From positions 56,034,788-56,098,787 of the forward strand of contig NC_077232.1 in assembly GCF_027887165.1 (NCBI RefSeq): a stretch of 64,000 nt of DNA, read 5' to 3'. Shown here piece by piece: positions 48,500 to 60,570 of the stretch. The translations under genes were made by a program, and so were the position numbers. The DNA is from Monodelphis domestica. Taxonomy: Eukaryota > Chordata > Mammalia > Didelphimorphia > Didelphidae. Positions within the stretch are counted from its first letter, which is position 1, and every line of letters starts with the position of its first letter. The notes beneath the pieces were generated by a model that saw nothing but the letters and a program-made list of their open reading frames with translations, was not told the origin of the DNA and did not search any database.

Positions 48500-49020
48500 T
48501 GACTCAAAACAACATTTAATGGTTGTTCCCCTTGCCTGGAAGATGCTCCTAGCTTCCTTCAGGACTCAGATAAAATTCCCCTTTCCTTTTCCAATCTTCT
48601 TTAAAGCCAATACCTTCCTATTTACCCTGAATATATCTTATTTGTAGAAAGTTACATGCTTTTCTTCCTCATTCAACTTTGAGCTCTATGAGGACAGAGA
48701 TTGGCTGTGTGTGTGTGACAGACACATAGTAGGCATTTAATAAATGCTTAATAAAAGTGGAAATTTTTCTTGGCTCAAAGAGCCAAGATTATCTTCTGTA
48801 ATAGTTCCACTGTGTGCTAGTAAGACCACATATATAGAATACTCTGTTCAGTTTTGGGCTCCATCTTTTAAAGAAGGAAATTAATAAACAGAAATTGACC
48901 AGAGGAAAGAAACTGAAATGATGAGGGATCTGTAAGCCACTGCCTATGGGGAACAGTTGAAAGATTTGGGGAGGTTTATCCCAGACAGAAGATTTAGGAA
49001 AGACAACTAGCTTCAATTAT
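48500..49020 (+). repeat. L2 3' end followed by a CR1/L3 fragment
   Basis: 48500-48760: 'cttgcctggaagatgctcct', 'catagtaggcatttaataaatgc' (L2). 48780-49020: 'gttcagttttgggctccatc', 'agatttggggaggtttatcc' (CR1/L3 3' half). Confidence 0.65.
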
Positions 49021-49537
49021 CTGGAAGCCTCTGGCATGACCCAGGGCAAAGTAACCAGAATACTATGATCTGAATACACACTGAAAGAACACTGTAGAAA
49101 TTATCAGGGGGAAAAAAATTGAGTCTAAGAAAGCAAACTTGCCAAATAGAATTGAGGAAAGAAGATCAAAGAATCATAGATTTAGAGTGGGAAGGTTCCC
49201 TTAGGATCACCTAATCTAACCATTTAAGTCTTAAGTGGAAGTAAATAAAATAAACTACCAACCAATCTAATAAAACTTTATTACCAGAATCCCAAAGGAT
49301 AATTTAAAAAAAAATTATCCAGAAAAGTAACTGGATATCCAATAAATAAGAGATAACTAAAAAGAAATCACTAATATCCATTTTCCTGTACCTTCTTAAG
49401 CTCTCCAAGCCCAGGTATTATGAAGGTTTTACATTTTTACAGTGAGGAGACATCAATTCTAATTTTTAAAAGATGGACAAGTTATTGCTACACTATTTTA
49501 AATCCAACCTCTTTTTTTTAAAACATAGATTAGATTT

Positions 49538-49765
49538 TTGTTGTCCAGTTTTTCAGTCATGTTTTTGTGATTCTTTTTGAGATTTTCTGTAGAGTGATTT
49601 ACCATTTTCTTCTTCAGCTCATTTTACAGATGAGGAAACTGAGACAGAGTTAAGTGACTTGCATAGATTCACACAGTTAGTTAAGTTTCTGAGATCACAT
49701 TTGAACTCAGGAAAATGAGTCTTCTTACTCCAGATCTGGCATTCTATCCACTGTGCCAGCCAGAC
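49538..49765 (-). repeat. SINE with RTE-like tail, near full length
   Basis: 'tgttgtccagtttttcagtcatg', 'ctcattttacagatgaggaaac', 'gcattctatccactgtgcc' in inverted order. Confidence 0.75.
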
Positions 49766-49814
49766 AACCATAGATAAGATACTTATGACCAAAAAATTAA
49801 GTTTAGGTGTGTGT

Positions 49815-49950
49815 GTGTAGCCTTTGGAGTTGCAGGGCCTGTGTTCAAATCTCAGGCTTTGCCACTTATTGCCTATGGCTTTGGGAAGGTCATTTAAAAG
49901 CTCTTTGGGTCTCATTCTCTTTATCTATAAAATGAATGGGTTGGAGCAGA
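49815..49950 (+). repeat. MIR-like SINE
   Basis: 'gtgttcaaatctcaggctttgcc', 'tctttatctataaaatgaatggg'. Confidence 0.65.
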
Positions 49951-50129
49951 TTAACTCGATTACAAATATTTATTCAGTGTTTACATATATCAAGAAGAAC
50001 CTGGAAGACTAAATATTGGTCTTCCTACTTAGGATCTATTTAAGTCCATTCTCTAATCTATGCCAGCTGTGTGACTCTGTGCATCTAGGAAACTCTCTAA
50101 GTTTCAGAGAAGGTATTGACTAGCCTTGT

Positions 50130-50960
50130 AGGAAAGGATTTTTTTGACCCAGGAGTTCCTGACATAGCTCTCAAAACCCCTTTACACTTTTAAAAATCTT
50201 TGAGGACCCCAAAGAAATTTTGTTTATGTGGTTTACATCCACTATATTTACCTTACATTAGAAATATTATATTAAAGTATTCATTTAAAAATAAAATATT
50301 AATATAAAATAAATTAAATGTTAATTTAAAAATAATAAATGGCAAATAAATAGTAATTCATTTGTACTAATAAATCCATTACATATAAACAAATATTTTT
50401 GTATACAAAGTAACTATTTTTCAAAATGAAAAAATTTAGTGATAAATGTGGCATAGATTTCTACAAATTTTTTAAACATCTAGTTTACTAGAAGATAAGA
50501 TTCTCATAACTGCTTCTGCATTCAATCTATGGTGATATGTTCTTTTGTTTGAACAAAAGAAATTCAGCCACATACAAATAAATATATTGTTGGAAAAGGG
50601 AAGTTTAGTTTTTAGGCAAATAATGTTTGCCTAATATCAATATAATATAATCAATATATAGAATATAATTATGAAACTGTTATATATTTATATTAGCTTA
50701 TATAAATATATGTATGTAGGAATACATAACCTTATTTTTATTTGTATAGAAATATAGAAATATAATTTATTTTTCTATAGAAATATGACTTATGTTTCTA
50801 TACCAACATATAAATGTAATTTATATATTTATATAATTTATGTAAAATATAATAATATTATTATAAAAACAATTTTGATCTTGTGGACCCTCTAAAATGG
50901 TCTCAGGGAACTCAGAAGTCAGTGGATCACACTTTGAGAACCACTGCCCTACACCAATAA
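50130..50960. repeat. Old interspersed repeat around a very AT-rich core
   Basis: Outer parts ('aaaacccctttacac' near 50175 and 'gtggaccctctaaaatgg' near 50885) look like two ends of the 3120-type repeat. Between them, 50250-50870 is almost all A and T with runs of 'tatataaata'. Confidence 0.4.
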
Positions 50961-51039
50961 AATCATAAAGTGCAGTCCAAAAAAAAGGAACTGGGGCTAA
51001 AGACAAAGAATGATACAGGTGACCTCTAAAGTCCTTTCT

Positions 51040-51230
51040 AACACCAAATTTTATTTATTAGGATCTATTTCAATCCTCTAAATTTAAAGATAAAGCGACT
51101 GAGACCCAGATTTGGGAATAGGACTTGCCTAAAATAATAGGCTCCCCTTCCCAAGTTTATAAATCTATTAAATGAGAGCCAGGACTGGAATTCAGATCTC
51201 CTGAGCAAAAACCTGCCGCCCAGGCAGCCC
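51040..51230 (-). repeat. MIR/CORE-type SINE
   Basis: 'gataaagcgactgagaccc', 'aggactggaattcagatctcctg' in inverted order. Confidence 0.55.
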
Positions 51231-51399
51231 ACATCAGGGACATAGGTTCCCCAGGCAGGCTGACTCACAGAGCCTAAAGTTATAAGCTTAGGTGGTTGAA
51301 AGGATTTCTTCAAATTTAAAAGTTTTTTCCCCATTGGTTTTTTTTCTCAGTAATACAAAGATTCATTTTGTTTCTGCTTTTCTTGCTTACCCATTCTCC

Positions 51400-52270
51400 A
51401 TCCCATTAGCAGAAGGCTGATTTTCAGAAGCGGGCCCTGTAGGCCCCAAACTGCCAAAGTAGGTGGGTGAAATATTAATTCCTACATTTTTTTTAGGGGC
51501 ACTATTTGGAAGGATTATTGTCGGTGTCTGTGGTAAGACTCCCTGTCTTTTATCTGCTTCTCAAAAAGGGAAAAGCTCAGCCAATGAAAAGCTCCCAAAC
51601 CGACGCTGTCTCTGTTAATCCAAGGCCAGGAAAGGGACACTTTGATTAAACGGAGACCCTAATTTATTTAGCTTTAGTTCTGGATCAGCCTCTTGTTAAT
51701 AGAGTGCTGTCGTCTCCGATTGTTGGAGGAAAATTAAAGTGACATAAATACCATGGGATTCTTTCAATCTGGTTAGTCCGATACCTCACATCAATGCTAC
51801 CCCAGCCATCAGACGCTGGCGTCCTTCCTTTCACGGGCCTCGCCAACAACTGACAACCATTCCTTGGAGGACGAGCACCCACGCTGCCACTTGGAGCCCC
51901 ACACTTAACCCATCATCCCCACTCAATGGGGCCTGTTTGACAAGGTGCCCATACCTTTCTCCATCGCTGGTTCCAAGAACAAAGCTAAATATTGTTTTAT
52001 TAGCAATCAATGGCCTGATAATCCACAACAATTCTAACAAATCCACTGAGCTCCCAAGCAGATTAGAAACACCATTGGGTTTCCCTCTCCCCCTTCTATG
52101 CCCACTCTATTTTTGAATTTCATTTCCCTCACCCTGATGCATTGCCTTTTAGCTGGAGAACGAATCTCCAAGCCAAATAGGTCGAGGATTCTTTAATGTG
52201 GCCAACTCACACTTAAATGTGAGCCCTGAGACTCACAGGTGCCTTTGTTTGGAAGCTTTGAGCTAACTTT
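51400..52270. promoter_or_regulatory. Repeat-poor, compositionally balanced intronic block, candidate conserved element
   Basis: About 0.87 kb in HTATIP2 intron 3 with no recognised repeat and a mixed composition unlike the surrounding AT-rich DNA. It carries homeodomain-type words (tgattaaacgg near 51645; ttattagcaatcaatgg near 51998) and several CpGs. No conserved reading frame. I infer a possible enhancer; conservation was not tested. Confidence 0.35.
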
Positions 52271-52609
52271 GGAGGGCATAAGATTCTATTTATTCCAAGA
52301 AAGGGATCTAACTTGAAAGGATCTTATTAAACATCTAACTCCCTCCCCACAGCCATCATACACATGCAATGCAAAAGACAAAAAACTACAAATGTTAATA
52401 GATGCTTCAGTAAAAATAAAGGCCTTAAACTCTTTTTTTGTTTGCTCATTTTTTTTTAACTAAAGAATACAAACTATTCAATACAAGAGAAAAGAGTTTC
52501 TAGGCTGTAGAAAATGAAGCAGGGGCACATTTTGCAAAGGATTTAACATAACCCAAGGTCCAGTCACAATCCCTCTTTTCTTCCTCAAATGAAAACCCAC
52601 TTAGAGAAA

Positions 52610-53440
52610 AAAATCTAGTAAAGGCTCTCTAAAACTAGGATTTTAGAGTTGGAAGGCATTCTAGAGATCTTATAAGCTACAGACGAGGAAAGCAAGGTTG
52701 AATGTTGGATTCCTTAGTCACACAGCTGAGATTCAAACCTGTATCTTCTGACTCCCAATCTAGGGCTTGTTCCACTCTTCAATACTACCTCCCTCAATAA
52801 ATTTTCTACTTCTTCTTAATAGAGTTTAGAAGAGGCATCATCTTCATCAACAGAAAGGAAGGAAATAAGCATTTATTAAGTGTGTCACAACTCAGTGACT
52901 CTCCAATCCATTCTCCACAAAGCTTCTAAATGTTTAATAAAAAATTACAGGACTGAATATGTTCTCTCCAGACTCCATATCACTTTGTGTTTTTTCCCCC
53001 AATTTAACACACATTTACTAAGTACCTACTGTGTGCAAAATCACTGAATGGCTGGATACTAGGGACATGAAGACACAAAACAAGATGGCGCTCCCTTCTC
53101 ATTTGTTGCCTCATTGAAATTTACATTCTACTTGGTCCTGGTAAACTTATTCTCAGAGAAGTAATTGAAAAGTAATGAGAGGATGGTGAAAATTTGGGGA
53201 AAATTTCACAGAAGAAATGTCACCTTAAGGGAATTTGGATTCCTAAAGGTAGAGTTGGGAAGGGAGTTTATTCTAGCCATGAACATATTTGCACAAAGGT
53301 CATCAGTCAATCAACTAACATTAATAAAGGCTTGCTATGTGCCAGGCACTGTGTTAAGCATTGGACAAAGAAAAAAATGCAAAAGACAGACCTTGTTTTC
53401 AAGCAGATCACAATCTAATAAAAATTAACATAAAACATGA
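52610..53440. repeat. MIR-type SINE and 'attaagtgcctac' type repeat fragments
   Basis: 52610-52800 is an inverted CORE-SINE ('gagttggaaggcattctag', 'gattcaaacctgtatcttctg'). 52855-52880, 53000-53060 and 53310-53440 are pieces of the 3815-type repeat ('gccaggcactgtgttaagcattgg'). Confidence 0.55.
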
Positions 53441-53479
53441 AAGGGGCATAATGATTCCTTATCACTTTTCTATAACCAA

Positions 53480-53850
53480 ATACAAACTCCTCTATTTGGG
53501 ATTTAATCTTAATCTGGTTCTAACCTACCCCTCTGGGTTTATGCTACCATTCAATCTAATCAATTTGACCCATTTGCTGTTCCTCTCACATCTGCTTTCT
53601 CTGTGATTTTGCATAAGTGGGCTATCATACCTCGAATAACTTCCTCTAACCTCCAAATTTCAAAATCCCTAATTTTCTTCAAATCTTTGCACAAATGCCC
53701 ATTAAAGTAAAAAAAAAAAAGGCATCATACACCCTACTAAAAATTATAAGTTCCATGAGGACAAGGGCTTTGTCATATTCAAACATTTTTTGCCCCTGCA
53801 TACAATAAGCACTTAATATTTATTAAATGATATTTATAAATATCATTTGT
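53480..53850 (+). repeat. L2 3' region fragment
   Basis: 'ttaatctggttctaacctacc', 'gttccatgaggacaagggct', 'taagcacttaatatttatt' in L2 order. Confidence 0.65.
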
Positions 53851-54025
53851 TCTTTATTCAGGGTTATTTTATCTTCTCAATTACAAGTAGTAATAATTTC
53901 CAACATCCTTTTCTGAAAATATAAGACCCAAATTGTCTTCCTTCTTCCCTCTTGGAGATGATAAACAATTTCATCTGCATTAGACACATATTAAATTATA
54001 TCATTTATTAAATGATATTAATACG

Positions 54026-55025
54026 GGGGCAACTGGGTAGCTCAGTGGATTGAGAGCCAGGCCTAGAGACGGGAGTCCTAGGTTCAAATTTGGCCTCAGA
54101 CACTTTCCAGCTGTGTGACCCTAGGCAAGTCACTTGACCTCCATTGCCTATCCCTTGGAATATTGATTCCAAGATGGAAAGTTAAAAAATGATATTAATA
54201 CTAAAATCTATTATCAACTTAGTGCTTTATGGTTAAAAATGGATTTTTCCATATACACATACATATTTGTATAAGAAGCATTTGAGATGTTTTCTTTATT
54301 GATTGCTTGATTTATTTAAGCTCTGTACTTTTACATGGAATTTTCCACAGAACCACATGGGAACACACATATACATTTTTTCACATACACAATTTTCATA
54401 GGATCCAGAGCTGGAAGGGACATTTCATATCATCTTCCAAAGCCCTCATTTTACAGAGAGACTTAGGCTTAAAAAAATCAAAGTAATTTTCTCAATGTCA
54501 TAAGTGATCTTATAAACTTTAGAAATAAGGCAGGCATTATCTCCATTTTCCAGATGAGGAAACTGAGATTCTAATAAGCAAAGGTTTTGCCCATGATCAC
54601 ATTACTAATCACTTGCAAATCTAACTTTCTAACTGGGTGATCCTGGGTAAGTCACTTAACCCCCACTGCCTAGCCCTTACCACTCTCCTACCTTGGAACC
54701 AATAAACATCATTGATTCTAAGACAGAAGGTAAGGGGTTAAAAAAAAAAGCCAAATCCAGGGCCCATTTAACTGCATATATCTTTTCTCTCTAAAAAGAA
54801 GTAATGTAACTCTCTCTTTCTCTTTTACCCTTATATTTAACTAAACATTTCCCTCTTCCATGTCATTTTTTTAAACCCTTACTTTGGTCTTGGTATCAGT
54901 TCTAAGATCAAAGAGCAACAAGTGCTAGGCAATCAGGGTAAAGCAACTTGCCCAGGATTACACAACTAAGACGTATCTGAAATCAGATTTGAACCTCCCA
55001 AATCCAAGCCTGGCACCATGTTGTA
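54026..55025. repeat. Cluster of SINEs (two plus, one minus, one MIR)
   Basis: 54026-54190: plus MAR1-like SINE ('gggggcaactgggtagctca'). 54395-54625: inverted MIR ('ccagatgaggaaactgagatt'). 54630-54750: plus SINE 3' part ('ctaccttggaaccaataaac'). 54870-55025: inverted SINE ('acttgcccaggattacac'). Confidence 0.75.
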
Positions 55026-55029
55026 TTTT

Positions 55030-55970
55030 TAAAGTAGGACAGCCAGAACAAATAATGTCTGGATAGGCCAAAAAAACCCAAACCAATCTTATTTCAATAA
55101 ATAAAAGAACAGATCATATTCCAACCAATATCAAAACAAAATAATAATGTGTTGCTAGATGAAGAAAAAAATCCCTTTCTTCCCAGTGATGGACCACCTA
55201 TTTCTTCCTATTTCTACAAAATCTGGATATGACAAAGTCTTCTGAACAGCGCTTTAGAGTTCCTGTAGTGAGATTTGTCTTCTTGCTTGAAAATTGATTT
55301 TTAAAAAAAAGTCTTGGATGTTAGTGAGCCACCATCCAAATTGGGCTGGCCCTATGTGGAACAGTAGAAAATTCCAAGTAAAAGTACAGAGCTTGGATAA
55401 AGCAATCAACAAAGAAGGCTTCTCAAATGCAGGCCACTTTCTAATGACTGGAGTTGGGTTTTCTTGGAGGATGCAACTCCAGAAACTAAAGGAACAACAT
55501 GTAAGAGTTTGAAACAGGACATTATTTCTTTGATCATTGCCTGCTTTATTGGTCCTCGTAGGCTTAGAGATGTGAGAAATAACTTAGTCCAGGTTCCATT
55601 TTACAGACAAAGCCAGTGAGATTGGTGAGACGGACTAATCCAGTGTGATATAGGTAGAAAATGGCAGGAAATGTACCTTCTCAACTGCTTATTTCTCTCC
55701 CAGGATGAATCACTGCTTCCTTCTTTTCTTTGCAGGGCAGAATTTCAACCCTAAATTAATCAATGGTGTCTACTTGGGAAAGCAAAGGATTTCTAAGAGC
55801 ATCTCAACCGTATGCACCAAGTGCCAATGCCCTGGGATTGTCCACTATCAGTGAAGAAAATAAATTGTGTGAATATACTTTATGTGGGTCTCTTTCCCCT
55901 ATATTTGATATGCCTTAAGGGAAAGAACATTTTCTTACTCAATCTACAGAATGACATTTTGCCAAGGGAA
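55030..55970. other. Intron stretch, no repeat or exon recognised
   Basis: HTATIP2 intron 3. A 72-codon frame at 55294-55512 has no known similarity and no splice context; I take it as chance. Confidence 0.4.
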
Positions 55971-55979
55971 TAAATAAAT

Positions 55980-56330
55980 AAATAGAATTCCAGGTAGGAA
56001 TTAGGGGCTGTCAATTAAGGCCTGCAGATGAGGCAGGGACCTCCATGCAAATTTCTACTGCATTGTTGTAAATGGTCCCCTCGGATGGACAAGCAAGCAG
56101 TTCTCTGCTACAGCAGCTGAAATGTAAGAGGCTCTTTCTGAGTAAGAGCTGAGCTAGGGGATTAGTCATGAGAAGATGAAAAACTGGAGATCATGCTAAA
56201 CAACTCTGAGTCATCCTCTGGGGCTGAATCATTAATGAAGGTTCAATTATCACTAGGGAAAAAGTCGTGTCTAGATGTTCTGACACTCTATTAATGACGT
56301 GTAAAGTCTGGCATGAAAAGAGACTGAAGG
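55980..56330. promoter_or_regulatory. Candidate conserved regulatory element with octamer and homeodomain words
   Basis: Repeat-free block in HTATIP2 intron 3 with POU octamer ATGCAAAT (56045-56052), tcattaatgaa (about 56229) and ctattaatgacg (about 56289). Function is inferred from motif content and lack of repeats only. Confidence 0.35.
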
Positions 56331-56522
56331 GGAGGGAGAAACAGAGTGGGAAGAGAGGCGGAGAGAACACATTTCTAAATAGAATTTTCACAGTGCAGAG
56401 GAGGGGGGAGGGAGGAGTTAACAATAAAACAACGTCCAGTTATAATTTGTTGGACCTAATTGCTTATACTGATAAGGGGAGAGTATCATTGTCAGGTCCT
56501 AGGTTATGGGTCAAGGAACATA

Positions 56523-56642
56523 GCAGGGAAGGAAGAAAAAAAGAAAGGAGGGAAGGAGGAAGGAAAGAAGGATGGAAGGAAGGAAGAAGGGAGGGAAGGA
56601 AGAATGGAGGGAAGGAGGAAGGCAGAGAAAGAAAGGAGAGTG
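56523..56642 (+). repeat. Polypurine (GGAA/GAAGG)n tract
   Basis: About 120 bases, almost all purine, with GAAGGAAGG units. The frames across it are low-complexity shadows. Confidence 0.95.
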
Positions 56643-56889
56643 ATTATAACTATAGATATAAGTAAAATGTAAATATGAAAAATAAATATAGAAAGGGGAA
56701 ACCAAAGATGACTGACTTACTAGAACTTTCCAGAGCACAACATGGATCAAGGGAACATAGAATTCTGAATGATAATTCTTTTTTAGGAGAAAGACACAAA
56801 GTCTTTCTCAGTGTCAAAAACAGTACTTGAGTGGGTAAAATGGAAGAAGAAAGGATGAGCTGAAAAGAGATCTTGGAGATTTTCCTCTA

Positions 56890-57030
<141 letters not shown>

Positions 57031-57349
57031 CTAAGTAGTAAGCACATAGACAAGAATTATTTCATAGTCTTAAAAAATTAAAGAATTAAATAAACATCTA
57101 CATTTACAATCTCATTTTCTCCTCCTCAAAAAGCATTTTCTCTTTGAAAGGTTGAAAGTTAAATTTCAACATCCTTAGGTACATAAAGGAGAAATGGAAA
57201 ATAAAATCATTAGTTAACATCAACACCAAATTAAAATTTCTCTGCTACTCCCTGAAGACTTAGGTATGACATCACAGATGGGCAGTGGAAGAAAGATGTC
57301 CATCCCTACAATGATGAAAACAGAAATGTTTTGCTTATTCATCTATCAT

Positions 57350-57720
57350 TGCCTCCCCCAGAGCTTAGCTCAATGCTTGGTATGAAGTAGATGCTTCATA
57401 AATGTTTGCTGACTTGACCCTATTCTCCCCAATTAGATGGGTGACAATGTTACCCAGTACTAATGAAAACCACCAGGAGAATTATACTTCCATGGCTTTA
57501 ATGGACATCTCCAGATCAATGTCTAGGGACTCAGACTTGGAGTCCAGAACAACATCTAACAAACAACCTCAAATAGGGAAGACTATCACTCTATACAGGC
57601 TTATCTATCTTTGTGTCTGCCCCAAAAGAATTTAAGCTCCTTGAGGGCAGGAAGTGGTTTTGAACCTCCAGCTCAGCTATATGCCCAACACATAGTAGAT
57701 ACCTAATAAATGCTTATTTT
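57350..57720 (+). repeat. L2 3' end fragments
   Basis: Two L2-type ends: 'gtagatgcttcataaatgtttgctgactt' (57388) and 'ttaagctccttgagggcagg' with 'agatacctaataaatgc' (57632-57715). Confidence 0.6.
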
Positions 57721-58149
57721 TCATCAAATTATATCTCTAGGGTCCAAGACCCTGCATTTTTCTAACTCTCTATGGTTTTCAAACCACTTTAACACATAGT
57801 TCTCATATCTGATCCCCATAACAATTCTGTAAAATTTATGAGGAAAATAAGATTACCTCCAGGAAACATGGACAAAAGGAGAGAAGGAAGGAAGGAAGGT
57901 TACACCTCAGTGCCTCCTACAGCACAACCAAGCCTTTTTGATTCCTATGTGTAAACTCTTAAATCTTGTCTTAAGGTGCTTTACACAGACAGGCAGAAAT
58001 ACATACACAAAATGAGATTCATAAAGAAGGCCCAGAATGAAACAGAAATAATCATAAAGACCAATCTTTGTCAAATTATGGAAGGCAACCTTGGGGCCAA
58101 GCTGGTGCTTTAGTTCTGAAATATACTAATTGTGAGAAGTACCTCTGGG

Positions 58150-58345
58150 GTCATTTCTTTTCTTTCTTTAGTTTTATCTTTATTTTATTTTAATAACAAA
58201 TTTACACATAAGTTTTCCAAAGTTATATGACTCATGTTGCCTCCCTGCAATCTCCAGGTGTTGACCAGCAATTCAATCTAGATTGTACATGTATTATCAT
58301 GCAAAATATGTCTATATTATTCATTTTTTTGGTAATTAAATAATC
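58150..58345 (-). repeat. L1 3' UTR fragment next to HTATIP2 exon 2
   Basis: 'ataagttttccaaagttatatg', 'tgtacatgtattatcatgcaa' and 'atattattcattt' match the inverted 3' UTR of another marsupial L1 group. It lies about 80 bp from the exon 2 donor. Confidence 0.55.
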
Positions 58346-58371
58346 TTATAAAACCAAAACCTTTGGGGTCA

Positions 58372-58674
<303 letters not shown>

Positions 58675-58779
58675 TTAATTTAATTTATTTATTTTTATTT
58701 TATTTTTATCTGTTTTGACCTGGAAGAACTGAAGCTCAGAAAAAGAGTTGGATCACTTAGTCCAAGGATAAGAAATGGA

Positions 58780-58930
58780 AAAAGCATAGGCTTTTGGATC
58801 AGGGGCTGGAGAACTTAGGTTAAAATCTTGCTTCTGTAACCTTGGCCAGGTCCCCGGCCTTTGGTTAGCTTATCTGTAAAATGATGCAACTGAATCAGAT
58901 GACCTTCTAAGTCTCTTCTATTTTAAGTCC
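58780..58930 (+). repeat. MIR-like SINE
   Basis: 'aggttaaaatcttgcttctg', 'cttatctgtaaaatgatgcaac', 'gatgaccttctaagtctctt'. Confidence 0.7.
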
Positions 58931-58997
58931 ACCATCCTAGGAAAGCAGAACCTAAATGAGGGCCTTAAATTGAAGCCTTCTGTCTCCAGCTTTCCTA

Positions 58998-59135
58998 GAG
59001 TATGGTAAAAGTCCTAGAGAGCCGATGCAATGCTCACACATAGTCATTTTTACACCTGTCCCGCCTGAGTATGGTAAAAGTCCTAGAGAGCCGATGCAAT
59101 GCTCACGCACAGTCATTTTTACACCTGTCCCGCCT
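58998..59135. repeat. 69-bp tandem duplication
   Basis: 58998-59066 is repeated at 59067-59135 with two differences (both in the caca/cgca and tagtc/cagtc stretch). It lies in HTATIP2 intron 1, about 0.5 kb downstream of exon 1. Confidence 0.95.
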
Positions 59136-59519
59136 GACCTCGTCTAGGACGCTGGGTTGTGGCTCTAAGGTTTATTTTTGGTTATGGTTGGGGGAGGGGA
59201 GAGGGTTGCAGGGAGAATCAGAAGTGTTTTCTCATCTTTTAAATTTATCCATAAAGGAGGGAAGACGGGGTGGGGGTTGGGCTGGGGAAGGAAGGGCAAA
59301 GAAATCAATGAGTCACGGATTTTCAAGCTCGCCAGGGCTTCCGTGGGGTGCTTCCCTCTGTGTTATTTTTCTCCCAAAATGCAAACCGCCTGGAATCTCG
59401 AATAGCAGATACAAGGAGCCTGAACGTCCTACCTCCAGGGGGCACCTCAAAGGGGCTACTTCTCTCTTCCAATCTCCCTTCTAGAAACAGGCACCGCTCC
59501 AAATCGACAATAACAAGCT

Positions 59520-60060
59520 AAAGACTAGGTTGCTCGGAGGCTCCCCAGGGGGCGGGCGTGGCGGAGGCTAGAAAGGATCCCTGAGCGGGGAGGGACATGG
59601 GCTTTTTGGTCCAGCCCAGGGGGACAGCCCCCAGCTATAGCTGACAGAGAGGGGGTAGCTACCTGGAACTGGGCCACTCCTCCTCCGGGCGGTCCAGGTA
59701 CAGGTAAGGCAAAAGCAGTGCCAAGGGAAGCAGCAGTAGCGCAGCTGCGCCCACCCCCAGTCCAGTGCCCTGAGGCATCCTCCCCCCCCCCCCCCCGCCC
59801 CCCACCGCCCCTTAGTCCTCTCCGAGACTTCACTCTACTAGCCCGCCCCGCAGGCTCACCCCACCTTGATACCGGGGCTTTGCAGGCCGCAGAACCTTCC
59901 GGGTAGACGAAGCAAGGCACCGCCTCCCGGGGCTGGCGCCCTCCCAGATGTGGGCGGGCTCTGCGGCATCTGGAGGAGAGATGCTCCTCACTGAGTTACA
60001 AAGTCACAGGGAAAGGGAGGATGCAGGTACTGCCCTGGTGGCGCCGCTTCCAGGGTCTAA
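59520..60060 (-). promoter_or_regulatory. HTATIP2: HTATIP2 CpG-island promoter and 5' UTR
   Basis: GC-rich, CpG-dense block around exon 1 with GC boxes (ggcgggcgtggcgg near 59550; gcccgccccgc near 59841) and no TATA box. Four bases before the start codon the plus strand has 15 C (59782-59796) followed by further C runs, so the transcript would carry long G runs. An ATG at 59920 opens a frame overlapping the main start in another phase. Confidence 0.75.
59663..59778 (-). CDS. HTATIP2: HTATIP2 coding exon 1 (hydrophobic N-terminus)
   Basis: 116 nt: 38 codons plus AG of Ser39. It begins MPQGTGLGVGAAALLLLPLA and continues LLLPYLYLDRPEEEWPSS. The donor is CCAG/gtagct and the frame joins exon 2 exactly. 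Residues 11-28 are hydrophobic and lack charges, with an acidic stretch after, fitting a signal anchor or signal peptide. I recall a longer human isoform with an N-terminal extension but cannot confirm similarity. The start has A at -3. Confidence 0.8.
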
Positions 60061-60244
60061 ACTGCGAGAATCCAGGCACCCCAACACTGACCCCACAAAT
60101 CCAAGGCTACTCATCTTCAGGAAAGAGATGAATCTCCACTCTGGACAGTTTCCTGGAAAATCTCCAAGTTCACAGAAGCAAGGCAGAAATACTTCCATTA
60201 CAACAAACCACTGAGCTTTGTTCACAGTATTTGCTCCTGCTATA

Positions 60245-60570
60245 CCCATTTAGATATCAGAAAACCGAGGCTGGGGTAGGTGAAGTGACTTGTCCCCATC
60301 CTATAGCGAGACACAATTCTAGCTCAGTTCTGCCAAATTGTAAGTCCGGCTTACAGTTCAGCCTTGGGCTAGAGAATGATGACTTATAGAACTGGAAGGG
60401 CCCTCAGAGTTCATCCAGTTCAATGTTTTCCTCTTACAGATGAGGAAACTGAGGCCCTAGAAAAAATTAATCAGCTTGCTAAAGGCCACCTAACTGAAAG
60501 CTTCAGAAGAGGGGTTTGAGTCCCAAACCTTTGCCTCCAAAACCAGAGCACTGTGAATGGAAGAACAATG
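60245..60570 (-). repeat. Two inverted MIR/CORE-type SINE fragments
   Basis: 60245-60370 ('aaaaccgaggctggggtagg', 'gtgacttgtccccatc') and 60380-60560 ('ctggaagggccctcagagttc', 'acagatgaggaaactgaggc'). Confidence 0.65.

Noticed and set aside
56267..56750. Lys/Glu-rich and Phe/Leu-rich frames
   Set aside because: They are translations of a polypurine microsatellite on either strand.
59525..59920. 131-codon minus-strand frame in the HTATIP2 island as a gene
   Set aside because: It overlaps exon 1 in another frame and is composed of GC-rich low-complexity codons; at most an upstream frame.
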